Program-made: the position numbers and the translations under genes
Notes under the pieces: model-generated
Told to the model about the DNA's origin: nothing
Database searches by the model: none
What the model saw: only the letters and a program-made list of their open reading frames with translations
NCBI GenBank assembly: GCA_018857735.1
Contig: JABMCL010001079.1
Location: 796,501 to 860,500 of the forward strand
Direction of reading: 5' to 3'
DNA length: 64,000 bases
From: Alviniconcha marisindica
Taxonomy: Eukaryota; Mollusca; Gastropoda; Provannidae
In this document: in pieces, positions 11,562 through 24,256 of the stretch
Layout of the letters: each line of letters opens with the position of its first letter
How positions within the stretch are numbered: position 1 is the first letter of the stretch

Positions 11562-14500
11562 ACAGCATAACCGCTGGCTGCTGGTGTGCTGTGCAGCACT
11601 CGTGCGGCCGTGCGCTGGGTGAGGTCTCCGGGCTTTAAGCCTGGGGAGAGAGGCAGCGGAACAGAAACAAACAGTCTTCAGCCCAAAGAGGGGTGTAGCC
11701 GCCAACCTGCTAGTAGAGTAGACACCTGGTTTCCCTGTACAGCTGGCCTTGTGAAGGTAACATTTCACTTGGTGGGTTTTGTTTCACAGCTGCTTTAATG
11801 TATCTCGACTCATGAAAGGGTGGGGGTTGCTTTGAAAGGAAAGTGGCCATTGATTTTCAGGCACCCCCACCCTAATTGTTTTTTTGTTTTTTTTAGGGCT
11901 TGGTGATAAATAGCTTGGGATCAGTTCTAGCTTGGCAGCAGACCTGTCTTCTTGTCTGGAAGGAAGACTGGACTGACTGTCTGCTTCCTCAAATGAGGAT
12001 GACAGGAAGTCTGGCCTTGCAAGGTCACTGGGTATTTTGAGGCTGCTGAAAATCACACCGACTTCTCAGGTAACGCTGATGGAAATGCTCCGCAGTGAGG
12101 GATCACACACCCACACTGCGCACCCTAAGACTTGGGTAAACACAGGCTAGCACCTTACTGCTTTCTTGCACGTGGGGAAACAAAAATTGCAGATTTCCAG
12201 CAAGGGACAATCAAGGGAGCAAAATAGCTGAAAGTGAGCAGTCCGACTTGAAATACGCATGAGTTGAAATACACAGCTGTGCTTCTGAACCCACAGTTTA
12301 CGCCACGTAAGCAGCAGCATGGGGATGCATTGTTGAAGTGCTGAGAAGAAAAGATGGAAACTTTACAATGGTTGGGAGGTATGATGGTTTTGATTCCATT
12401 GGGCATCTGACATTTTTAAGAGGAGAGCAAGGTGCATTATTGTATTTCATAGCTTGGATCATTTTACTGTCGTGAAAACTTGAAACTGCAATACAGTACA
12501 AATGTTCAGGTCTACAGTAGTGTCTAGGAAATCAACAGACATACATGTTGATGGAAAGAGTGCTGTAGCATCTCGTTCAGGTCTACTGTAGTGTCTGTGA
12601 AATCAACAGCATACATGTTGATGGAAAGAGTGCTGTAGCGTTGACCATAGACAGGTTCATATATAGTATTCAGTGTATATTTTGTATCTTACCCCTAGTG
12701 TTGCTAGTTTCAGACGTATATATAAGCTGGTTTCAAGATCTGAAAGTATGCTTCTGTTTTGTTGGATACATGCATACACGTGTGTGCGTGTTATCTTCTT
12801 CTAAGGCATACATATATATATTGTAAGCAGACAAATGCTTCAGTCAGCTGGACTGTTAGAAAAGGATATCTCCGGAGTTCAGCGTAACTGATCTGCAGCT
12901 GAATTTGAGTATTTGTGGAACATTGTTTTGTAAAACTGTTTTGAAAATGAAATTTTACACTCAGAGTTTTTTTTGTTTTTTTTTCATCATTGACTTTGGA
13001 TATTTGAAGGCAGTCACACATTCATTCCACAAATATTTACATCCGTTTAGATGGCTTGCAGTGGCTTCCATGGCTGCCTTCCACTTGGTTGTGTCTGCAT
13101 CATTCGGAGTGATGATTCTTCACTTCATGCTAGATTGTACATATCGCAAACAGCCCAGCCAGTTTCACAGTTTAGATCTTTACATGTTGTCTGCTGCAGT
13201 GCAGCCTGTTTTACATATTGTCTTTTTCTTGGATTTTTTGGGGTGTGTTTTGGGAAAAAACACATTTACAGTTGGATTTTCCACACATTCCGTTTATCAT
13301 CCTGAACTTCTGTGAAAAGCACTTTACGGCTGATGAACTTACTGCTGTATGTTTTTTACTTTTAAGCCTGTTAATTCTTTTCAGGTATTTTTTGTTTTGT
13401 TTTTTTGGATTATTAGAGATGCTGCTGAAATTTTCTTTGATTTTTCACCTTCCATATTTTATTTAAAAAAGAAGAAGAAAAAAGAAGAAAAAAAGTGAAA
13501 TGATTGACTTTTATTCTCTGTGATGAAGATCAGATAGCTGTTACTAGTACTACACAGATTTGTGTGTGCATGTGTGATTCATAACAGTTTTTCTTTATTA
13601 CGATTCTGTTCTCATATTATGCTAATTTCAAGTATATTTTGTTGTTCTGTGAAAAGACCTGTCTCTTGGGATGGTTTGTGCATTTTATTTCATGTTTCTG
13701 GTTGTTTTTGTTTTGGGGCCTGTGTTTTTCTCTTGGGGAGAGGGGGTCTTTTATAGGGTGGGAGGGTGGCTAGGGGTTTGTTTTGTAAAAGCTTCTTTTT
13801 TGGATGGGGGGGGGGGGGGGGGGGAGGGGGGGGGGGGGAATCCTTGTTTTGTACCAGCTCTGCTCAACCTTTTTCAAGCATTATGCGTTTGGCTGTTTTC
13901 TGTGTTGAATGTGTTCTTTTGTGTTGCTAGCCGTGTATGGGTTTTCAGAACGTACATACAGCTGTTGAGGGACGTTTTGCTTGCTGAGTGCTCTTCAAGG
14001 CATCAGTTCTCTCTTTCACAGACAGCTTTTTGTTCTCATGTTCCATTCATGTGCATTGTGTGAGTGATGTGAGAATTCTTCTTTGAGGCGTTTGTTGTGG
14101 AACCTTTCCGTTTAGTTTTGTACGGTATTAGTATTACAACTCACTGTTTTGTGTATTGATATCTTGTATTGATCAGTTTGATTGTGAATCTATTACCACT
14201 CTGATTGGTTGACTTTGGATGAGGTTTGATGTAGAGTGTAAATTTGTTCTTTTGTGGTTTAGTTGTTTTGTGTTTCCTATGGCAAGTTTTGTGTTTGAAT
14301 TTACCCCCCCCCCCCCCCCCCCCCCCCCAAAAAAAAGAGAGAAAAAAATCAATAAAAAAAATCTGTTACATTTCACTGATTCAACTTTTCTGCCATGCAC
14401 TTTCACATAAAAACAAATAAACAGACAAACAAACAAAAACACTCACAAGCCATCATGGCATAAGCATTTTCGGTTGTCTGCTCCCCAAAGATGTTTCATA

Positions 14501-14870
14501 AAGAACTGAGCCTGAATTTGCCATTTCACATGTTGCAGGATTTGCTGTATTTCATGCATTTTCTGTCAGTTTGTTTCTGTTTTGTTGCTGCCTTTCTTTG
14601 CACTGACCTCAGCTGATCTGAAAGTTGATTTATTGATATCAGTCTGTTTTTATCTGTTTGTTTTTCTGGACCAGTTAGGATGATGACTTGATGACTTGCC
14701 CCAAACAAAGACCGAGTTGTTCGTTCAGCTCCAAATAAGAGCTAACCATTTGCGTCACCTATCATTCTTAAATGTTGCTGTTCATACTGCTGTGTTCTTC
14801 TGGGCTAAAGCAAAGCCTTTTGGCTGGTTGTTCAGGATGGCTTTAAACTCGATTAAAGGGGACCACACAG
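11562..14870 (+). other. villin 3' UTR and/or flank
   Basis: T-rich, largely unique sequence after the villin stop. It includes a poly-G tract at about 13806-13838 and a poly-C tract at 14305-14328. The true transcript end is not determined; AATAAA motifs occur near 14350 and at 16528-16533. Confidence 0.45.
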
Positions 14871-14872
14871 AA

Positions 14873-15788
14873 AGAAGCCTTGTGGGCATCATCTGCAGAA
14901 ATGGGATGGTAAATAGACTCACTGCCATTTTCCAGTTCTGTCATGTTTGAGTTTTTTTTTTTTTGGTGTCTGCGGGTTTGTTTGGTCTTTTCAAACTGCG
15001 TTTTGAAAGTTGTGAAAACTAATGGCACTGCTGTTTGTTTGGCAGTTTGCATCTGCTGTGTTTGAAAGTTGTGAAAACGCAATGACCACCTTTGCCATTT
15101 TAAATTGTCAGCATGCCTCCTTTTTGGGGGTTTGTGTCGGAGGTGTGGGTGTGTGGGTGGAAGTTGTTGTTATGTCACGGGCCAGCCCTTTTTTGATTTT
15201 CTTCAGTAAAGAGTGGACTAAGATGGCTGTGTTGGCATGGGCTCAAATTTTGGGACGGCCGGTAGCATTGCTACCAGATTTGAAGCATAAGGACAAAAAA
15301 ACAAAGAAGCCTTGTGGGCATCATCTGCAGAAATGGGATGGTAAATAGACTCACTGCCATTTTCCAGTTCTGTCATGTTTGAGTTGGTGTCTGCTGGTTG
15401 ATTTGTTGTTCAAACTGACGTTTGAAAGTTGCGAAAACAATGGTGACTGCTGTTTTGTGTTGGTCAGTTTGCATCTGCTGTGTTTGAAAGTTGTGAAAAC
15501 TGCAATGACCACTGCCATTTTGTATTGGGCAGTTTGCATCTGTTGTGTTTGAAAGTTGTGAAAACAGCTATGACCACTGCCATTTTATGTCAGGCAGTTT
15601 GCGTCTGTTGAGTTGTGTACGAGGCCAGTGTGTGTGGTGGAAGTTGTTGTTATGTCACGGGCCAGCCCTTTTTTGATTTTCTTCAGTAAAGAGTGGACTA
15701 AGATGGCTGTGTTGGCATGGGCTCAAATTTTGGGACGGCCGGTAGCATTGCTACCAGATTTGAAGCATAAGGACAAAAAAACAAAAAC
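14873..15788 (+). repeat. tandem duplication, about 430-485 bp unit, two copies
   Basis: The segment beginning gccttgtgggcatcatctgc occurs at about 14878 and 15309. The roughly 149-base segment at 15158-15306 recurs almost unchanged at 15637-15785. Inside are short copies of tgtgtttgaaagttgtgaaa. Confidence 0.92.
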
Positions 15789-16527
15789 TTTTCTTGCATG
15801 AGTATTAATGGAAAAAGGAAGTGATGCCTGTAAATGGAACAGTAAATGGTTATACATTTTCTGTTTTCAGGCTGTCCTGCATCTTTCCTTGTGGTCCCCT
15901 TTAAGGTGAAGAGGTGATTGCATTGTTGACATACTGTTGTGTCAGCAATTGTATGTGTGATCTGTGCAAACATTACTCTGTACCATTTTTTATTTTCTCA
16001 GCGAAGATGCTCTTCTCCCCTCTTTCTCTTTATATATTGTATACTGAAATATTTCAATGCCTGTTGCATTTAAAGAAAACATTCCAGGCTAACAAGCCTT
16101 GCATATCACATACTGTTAAGTGTGCATCGAAGAAACCATCAAAGCAAAGATTTTATTTACTTACCACGGTTGTGCAAGAGTTTTATATTCCATCACTGGC
16201 ATTGCATATCAGAATTGTAAATATATCGGAAGAATGTAACTGTTGGCAGGAAAACCTACATTCCACATGTCTCATGATGCAGACTGGCATCCATTTTTAT
16301 CATTTCTGTTTCCTGTTTGCTGTTCCCAGGACAAGTGGGGTGGACGTTGTAAAAGATATACATGTTTACAATGGCATCCACTGCCTTGTAGAAATCACAT
16401 AATCGTAGATGAGTTTTTCTTTCCTTCATTATTTTATTTTCTCTCTCAGTAATATGCGAGATCTCTTGTATACTACACAACTTTTTTCCTTTCCAAAATA
16501 GAGAGTGTATTTAACTAGTTGTTTGAC

Positions 16528-16533
16528 AATAAA
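16528..16533 (+). terminator. candidate polyadenylation signal AATAAA
   Basis: A canonical hexamer in plus orientation, about 5 kb after the villin stop. It would imply a very long 3' UTR, so its use is uncertain. Confidence 0.25.
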
Positions 16534-17221
16534 CAGAGTGTAATCCAGTCTTCATCTATCGCTGCGCTATTTGTGTATGCTAGATGCTCCCGAGTGCTTG
16601 TAACAGCATAGATGTAGCTCTTGTAGAAAACTAGTGCAATGGAAACTTACAGTTTCTTGTTTACATTACCATGGGCCTACATGCCCCTTGCTAGTGGTAT
16701 GCAATCATGAGTTTGTCTCAGTATGCATTTGTGTGCATATGTGAAAATGCTGAGTCCAGGACAAAAAATCCTGATGAACAAAACTCCTCAGACAAATGCT
16801 TCCTGGATGGAAACTCCTTGGATAAAAGATTAGTGCTGATGTCCTTCTGCAGTACCACATTTACGCCATATTAAAAAAAAAAAATCAATTAAAAAACATT
16901 AAAAAAATAAACAAACAAAAAAACATGGAACTTAAAAAAAATATTGAAATAAGAGTGGGAGGAGGGGGTGGGTAAAGTGAGAGGGAAAAACGGGAAGAGA
17001 CAAAACAAAAGGAGGTCCTGATTGAGAAAAGAGATGGATTTTGTGAACGGACACCTAAAACCCTCAGAGATGAGTTTTCAGCTGGCACCTAAAACCCTCT
17101 TTTCTGTAAAGGCATTAAGGAAGAGAAGAAGAAAACAAAAAGGAAGTCCTGAACCTGAAAGAAGACAGTTTTTAACTCCCTCCGTTGAGAAATGTCAAAT
17201 CTTGACATTGAGGAAGATGGT

Positions 17222-18810
17222 GAAGAAGAAGCAGGTACGTATGGGCTGGTCAACTCTTGCAGATATGATGGCGCAGTGCAATGCAAATACTGGTAGGTTG
17301 GTGAGAGTACCTTAAAATCAGTTGCCTGCATCTCTGGACAAACTGGTCAACTCTTGTAGATATGGTGGCACAGTGCAATGCAAATACTGGTAGGTTGGTG
17401 AGAGTACCGTAAAATCAGTTGCCTGCATCTCTGGACAAACTGGTCAACTCTTGTAGATGTGATGGCACAGTGCCATATAAATACTGGTAGGTCTGGTGAG
17501 AGTACCTTAAAATCAGTTGCCTGCATCTCTGGACAAACTGGTCAACTCTTGTAGATATGATGGCGCAGTGCCATGCAAATACTGGTAGGTCAGTGAGAGT
17601 ACCTTAAAATCAGTTGCCTGCATCTCTGGACAAACTGGTCAACTCTTGTAGATATGATGGCGCAGTGCCATGCAAATACTGGTAGGTCAGTGAGAGTACC
17701 TTAAAATCAGTTGCCTGCATCTCTGAACAAACTGGTCAACTCTTGTAGATATGATGGTGCAGTGCCATGCAAATACTGGTAGGTCAGTGAGAGTACCTTA
17801 AAATCAGTTGCCTGCATCTCTGGACAAAATGTTTATGCACAAAAGCGGCTTCAGAGTTTTTAGAGGCACACTGAACTACTGTTTTTCACACTTAGCTGCT
17901 TTGTTGCTTCATTGGGCAAGAGACTCTTATTGCTACTTTTAGTGTGGTTTGTGGTTTGCTCTCGTGTTTTTTCATTTTGAACTGCTTGTGTGTGCATAAA
18001 ATCAGTTGCCTGCATCTCTGGACAAACTGGTCAACTCTTGTAGATGTGATGGCGCAGTGCCATGCAAATACTGGTAGGTCTGGTGAGAGTACTTTAAAAT
18101 CAGTTGCCTGCATCTCTGGACAAACTGGTCAACTCTTGTAGATGTGATGGCGCAGTGCCATGCAAATACTGGTAGGTCTGGTGAGAATACTTTAAAATCA
18201 GTTGCCTGCATCTCTGGACAAACTGGTCAACTCTTGTAGATGTGATGGCGCAGTGCCATGCAAATACTGGTAGGTCAGTGAGAGTACCTTAAAATCAGTT
18301 GCCTGCATCTCTGGACAAACTGGTCAACTCTTGTAGATATGATGGTGCAGTGCCATGCAAATACTGGTAGGTCTGGTGAGAGTACTTTAAAATCAGTTGC
18401 CTGCATCTCTGGACAAACTGGTCAACTCTTGTAGATGTGATGGCGCAGTGCCATGCAAATACTGGTAGGTCTGGTGAGAGTACTTTAAAATCAGTTGCCT
18501 GCATCTCTGGACAAACTGGTCAACTCTTGTAGATGTGATGGCGCAGTGCCATGCAAATACTGGTAGGTCTGTGAGAGTATTTTAAAATCAGTTGCCTGCA
18601 TCTCTGGACAAACTGGTCAACTCTTGTAGATATTATGGCGCAGTGCCATGCAAATACTGGTAGGTCAGTGAGAGTACCTTAAAATCAGTTGCCTGCATCA
18701 CTGAACAAACTGGTCAACTCTTGTAGATGTGATGGCGCAGTGCCATGCAAATACTGGTAGGTCTGGTGAGAGTACTTTAAAATCAGTTGCCTGCATCTCT
18801 GGACATACGA
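17222..18810 (+). repeat. 97-bp satellite, about 15 copies, with octamer motifs
   Basis: The unit contains caactcttgtagatatgatg, cagtgccatgcaaatactgg and aaaatcagttgcctgcatct. A 175-bp unrelated segment (about 17827-17999) interrupts the array. Most units hold ATGCAAAT, the POU-factor octamer. Confidence 0.93.
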
Positions 18811-21280
18811 TTGTAAAAAATACAAAACCACTCCACATACATGTGCACACGTTCACACGCCATGCATGGATGCGTACAATTACATGCACACAGTTGTTGT
18901 GGACTGGGAAACCTTTTGTTTCTGATTGCAGTGATAAAAGACAGTTTTGTCTACTTTTTGTGTTTTATTTTGAGTCACTTTTACCTGAAAATCTTTAGTC
19001 CAGGGAAGCTCCTGTCTTAAGAACTATTATCCAGGGAGTTTATGCCTAGCAAGCTATTTGCACAGCTGTTGTCCACCAACCAGAATTTTTGTTGGTGTTT
19101 GTTTTCCTTTCGTACACCTGTAGAAATGTGTAGCATTCAAGTGAACTGTAGAGAATATCCAGTACTTTTGTTCAGCAAACGTACCTGAAATAAACGGCAA
19201 TAATTTATGTCTGTTTTGTAATCAGACTCGGATACTGCTTGCAACATATTTGCTGAATAGATTTTTGGGTGAGAGAACTTTTTACCAGACAGATCCACCT
19301 CTATATATATATTGAACTGCATAATGCTAGTGTACATTTCTTTTGTGCAGCTTTTTTTTCTTCATGCTAGCATGTTTAGTTTGTGTGTGTGGAGTTAGTG
19401 TCTAGAGAACTGTAAGCTAACAGATATTTGTCATTTGTCTGGGATTTTTTCGCCCTTGTCTTATTTCAGTCCTAGTTTGTGTGTGCATTTTGTTTGTTTG
19501 CTCATATGTCTCTGCCGCTCAGCTAGTGTTCCTTTTTTATTTATTTTTTATTTTTTTATTTTTAATGCGAGTCCCAACAGAACAGGAACTGCTGGAATCT
19601 CAAGAAAACTTATTTATTGACACCATTTTTGGGACGGCCTGTTGCTTTTCTGTCTGCTGCAAAGACAGTTTGTTTCAGAATGCAGTTGTTGCGGGTCTTG
19701 CTCATGCTGGTGCGCAGAAACAGTCTCATACAACATGTACATCGTCACTGATTCATGAGAACAGCTTTACTGTTGAGAACCACAGTCACCCAACTGAGCC
19801 ACCAGTTTTACCGTTGGGTGCTCCGAGGCTGACCTTGTTGCTAGTCTTATAATAATTATTGTGTCAGCTGAGCCGTCAAGAATACAAAGCAAACCTTATA
19901 CACTGGGGTTCAGCTGATGATGTTAGACAGCTTAAGTTGGGACTTTCTCTCAGTTCTCTAGTAAAATTGTACATTGTGTATTTGGCAATGAGAATACTTA
20001 CTCGTACAAAACACACCTTGTTGAATGTGTTTTGGTATTTTTCTTTCTGTTTATGGTTGTCGGGGGTAAACTTTTTCTTACATTTTAACGTCTCATTCTG
20101 TGTTCTCAGTTTTGTTTATATTTATGATCCATTCCGGTAAAAGGTGGACAGAGTCACTTGAAAAATCACAAGAGATGTTATAATCAATTTATTATCAGTT
20201 TAACGTTTGGGCCTTTTTTTCATAGAAGTGTCTGTTCCACAGGGCCCATTTTGACCTAAACATGACATCAAGACGAATTTCAAGGTACAGCAGCCTGTTT
20301 TGACTGAAGAAGCGTTTGCTGCCGCTGTTTGAAGAGGTGACAACTTCACTCTCTGTTATTACGCACAGCCGAAAAAAATCCATCACATTGGAGTTTATTA
20401 TTGATTAGACTTTTCATCGGTGTCAAGGACTCTGGGCAAATCGACGCTTTGTCCCCTTTCTGCCAGAGTGGATCATTTAAAGTCCCTGCCACATGATGCT
20501 TTGCTGTCACACACAACAACAAAAAATGAGACTTTTTTTGTTGTTGGGGTGCAGCCATGTTGACAGCATGCAGCATTTTCGTCAAGAGCCTGCCGCTTAC
20601 TTTATCACGCGTACTGCTGCATGCTGTAGGCGAGAACTAAGCTTGACCAGTCAGAGCAAGGGGCAAAAAGAGGTCGAACGAAGAAGGGTCAGGGATGGCG
20701 GGCTCGGGGGTTCGACTGTCTTCTGCCACCTCCTTTGACTGCATTGCATTGCATTGCACAAGCTCCGAATCCACTTCCATGGCAATGGTACTTGCTCATA
20801 CATGGAGCTGGAATCTGTGATCATACATCATCATTTAAAAAAAAATCTCTCTGACATAAATAACTTGTCAAACGCCAAGCAGGTGGCAAGAAGCATGTGA
20901 CATGTTACAAGCTGTGCTTGCTGTGAATACAAAGCATGATTGGCTGCAGCTTGTCACAAGCAGGGAGTGCAAAGCATGATGTGGCAGTAGCTGTGTTTAT
21001 GCTTGTGAAAGATTTCCACAGTTGAATCCTTCCAAAGCATTTTTTTTTTTTTAATCATAAAGGGTAATTTTCTATAAAGGCATATAGTTGTGATTGTTGT
21101 AAAGTTCCAGTTGACTAGAGAACAGATATACATACTAGTATATTTACAGTGGGAACAATGTAACATTTTGGAATATTTTAATAAAAGCATGTGTTAAACT
21201 GGATGGTTTTTGGGGGGTATGCTGCATTAGAGAGAGAGAGAGAATGAAAGAAAGAAAAACATGAATGGTAAGGAAAGTCT
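18811..21280. other. intergenic region between convergent genes
   Basis: No supported gene. AT-rich unique sequence with short runs such as (gcatt)n near 20740 and (ga)n at 21231-21242. Confidence 0.5.
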
Positions 21281-21289
21281 GCCATTCAC

Positions 21290-22490
21290 AAAATGTGTTT
21301 TATTTTATTTATTTGCAATTGTACATTCACAGAAACTCAATATATCAGCAGAAAGAGTTATTTGAAAGCATCAGTCAGATCTTTACTCGCTTTTACAGTT
21401 AAGTAGGGCATCATGATGGTTTCCACTGGGTCGCACAATTTCTCGAGTATATTCACACACACTGGACTGTCACATCTAATTCTGTTGATGGTCTACTCTT
21501 GTATTCTGTCCGTCAAAACCAATGAAAGTGTTTGAATGCGAAATGTGTTTAAAACTTAAACTGTAATTGAAGATAAAAACTCACTTCTGTAAAACTATAA
21601 ACATGGTGTTTTGGTGTGTTTTTTTACAAATATTTGTTATCACCACAAAAAACACAATCACAACTGTAACTTGCACTACACTGTACCAGGAACCACAGTT
21701 TGTCCAACAGTTAACATTAACAGTAATGCCTTTCATGTACCAGAAGGATAAACAAACTGGCTTCAGGGGGTGTTTTATTGTGTTGAGTCACTGTCAGCGT
21801 TTGGGGAAAAAAACAATATTCTGATGATTCATTTGGCAAATATTACAGAAAAAGTAACAACAATAATTCCTCAATCCAACACTGTACAATCTTCTGTCAA
21901 ATTCAAAAAATAATTTTGTTGCTCCAAAGTCTTTATTTTGAAATATGGAGTGCACAAGCATGAAATCTAGACAAAGAGAATTAAAATGGTTTGTGCAACA
22001 TTTAAAATACTGATGCATAAAATATATACTTAAAGTATCTGTATAAACTATATATATAAATATTACATGCTGGCATTTGCACAGAATGTGTTACTCCTTT
22101 CAAAGAGACACTTCATACAAACAAAAAAATCATATAAAAGCGACATTTGTTCAGCATGAAACAACACTAGCCAACGCATATGCACTCCAATTCTCTCTCC
22201 TTCCCAAATTTAAAGCAGCACAGCATGTTCATTGCAACTTGATAGTTTCCACAAAAGTCAAGGGAAAATCATATAAAACCAAAGCAATGCTTGTTCAGTG
22301 TGAAGTAATGCTAGCCAATGCATACACATTCCAATTCTATCGTCTCTCTTTCCCAAAGTTGAGCAGCACAGCGCGTTCATAGTAACTTGATAGTCTCCAC
22401 AGGAATTGAGGGACTAGCGTTCCGCCTGTTGGGTGCTTACGTCACACACGCTGACGGCACCTTTCTGTGGGCATGAAGGCACTTGACGTG
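21290..22490 (-). other. presumed 3' UTR of the CFAP65-like gene
   Basis: AT-rich and free of long repeats, between the stop codon and the AATAAA cluster. A roughly 110-bp segment is repeated twice (22100-22240 and 22260-22390; caacgcatatgcactccaat compared with caatgcatacacattccaat). Confidence 0.45.
21299..21313 (-). terminator. overlapping AATAAA signals for the CFAP65-like gene
   Basis: Three overlapping AATAAA hexamers on the minus strand (TTTATT on plus), about 1.2 kb past the stop at 22491. This is the best candidate for the 3' end of the transcript. Confidence 0.5.
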
Positions 22491-22662
22491 TCACTTGCTG
22501 CCGTTTTTCTTTGGTGTGCTGGTGTTGAAGGATAGTGGCTGGGGAAGAGCAATGTAGCGGCGGCGTGCGGTGATGTTGTAGTCACTGGCCAGGGCCTCGT
22601 TCATGAGGTTGAGAAGGGTGTTCTCCAGCACACTCTCCATCAGGTTGCCGAACTCCGGAAGT
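22491..22662 (-). CDS. CFAP65: CFAP65-like exon 41, C-terminus and stop
   Basis: Residues 1731-1787 and TGA. LPEFGNLMESVLENTLLNLM, then a basic RRRYIALPQPL and tail KKNGSK. The acceptor is ctggtccacag. Confidence 0.9.
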
Positions 22663-24188
22663 CTGTGGACCAGGAAATGGTTTGTCAGGTAGCAGCAAGC
22701 AGTGTGACAAAGTGACAGCAGCTTTTTTTGCTGTTCGTTTTAAATACTTCATAATCTCTTGATCCCTTGTGGGAATTTGAGTCATCTGGGTCTGCCACAG
22801 CAGCCAGCAGCCACAAGAGCAAGCACTACCCATTCTTACCAGTGTGCATAGTATTTTTGGGTGCCCAAACACCATTCCTACCAGTGTGCACAGTATTTTT
22901 GGGTGCCCAAACACCATTCCTACCAGTGTGCACAGTATTTTTGGGTGCCCAAACACCATTCCTACCAGTGTGCACAGTATTTTTGGGTGCCCAAACACCA
23001 TTCCTACCAGTGTGCACAGTATTTTTGGGTGCCCAAACACCATTCCTACCAGTGTGCACAGTATTTTTGGGTGCCCAAACACCATTCCTACCAGTGTGCA
23101 CAGTATTTTTGGGTGCCCAAACACCATTCCTACCAGTGTGCACATATTTTTTGGGGGCCCAAACACCATTCCTACCAGTGTGCACAGAATTTTTGGGTGC
23201 CCAAACACCATTCCTACCAGCGTGCACAGCATTTTGGGGTGCCCAAACACCATTCCTACCAGTGTGCACAGTATTTTTGGGTGCCCAAACACCATTCCTA
23301 CCAGTGTGCACAGTATTTTTGGGTGCCCAAACACCATTCCTACCAGTGTGCACAGAATTTTTGGGTGCCCAAACACCATTCCTACCAGCGTGCACAGTAT
23401 TTTGGGGTGCCCAAACACCATTCCTACCAGTGTGCACAGTATTTTTGGGTGCCCAAACACCATTCCTACCAGTGTGCACATAATTTTTGGGTGCCCAAAC
23501 ACCATTCCTACCAGTGTGCACATAAATTTTGGGTGCCCAAACACCATTCCTACCAGTGTGCACTGTATTTTTGGGTGCACAAACACCATTCCTACCAGTG
23601 TGCACAGTATTTTTGGGTGCACAAACACCATTCCTACCAGTGTGCACAGTATTTTTGTGTGCCCAAACACCATTCCTACCAGTGTGCACAGTATTTTTGT
23701 GTGCCCAAACAATGGTGTGGCTGCCAGTGCTTGGAATTTTTAATGTGCTCACAGAAGTACAGCATGCGAGTGCAGCACTGGAGTACAGCACACACTGAAA
23801 GTTGACTCTTGGAGAAAAATACCTTCATGAGCCAAGGAGTCGAAACTCGTGTCAGTGGCACACCAGAACCCATGCTTAACTGACCCAGCCACATCCACAC
23901 ACAGGTGCTGTTCATCTTACCATATATCCATCTTATATGTTCATCTAACCATCTTACAGTATGAGGATGTACCTCTGGGAGTTTATGTACCTTATTTACC
24001 TTATTTACATGCATGCCAGGTGAGAGTTACCGTAGGTGACTCGGGTCTTTGTTGTTGTTGTACTTGTGTTACATATTTTGAGCGCTAATTCACTCTCTTT
24101 GTGTGCTGGTCTTACCATATGTGTTTATTAACCTGATGGAACATGCATTTGTTACCAAAGCCCACCCCAGCATATGGAACACATAAAA

Positions 24189-24256
<68 letters not shown>

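Noticed and set aside
22582..23805. Four long open frames on both strands
   Set aside because: Same 42-bp arithmetic effect in an intron array. Only the minus-strand end at 22491-22662 is a real exon.
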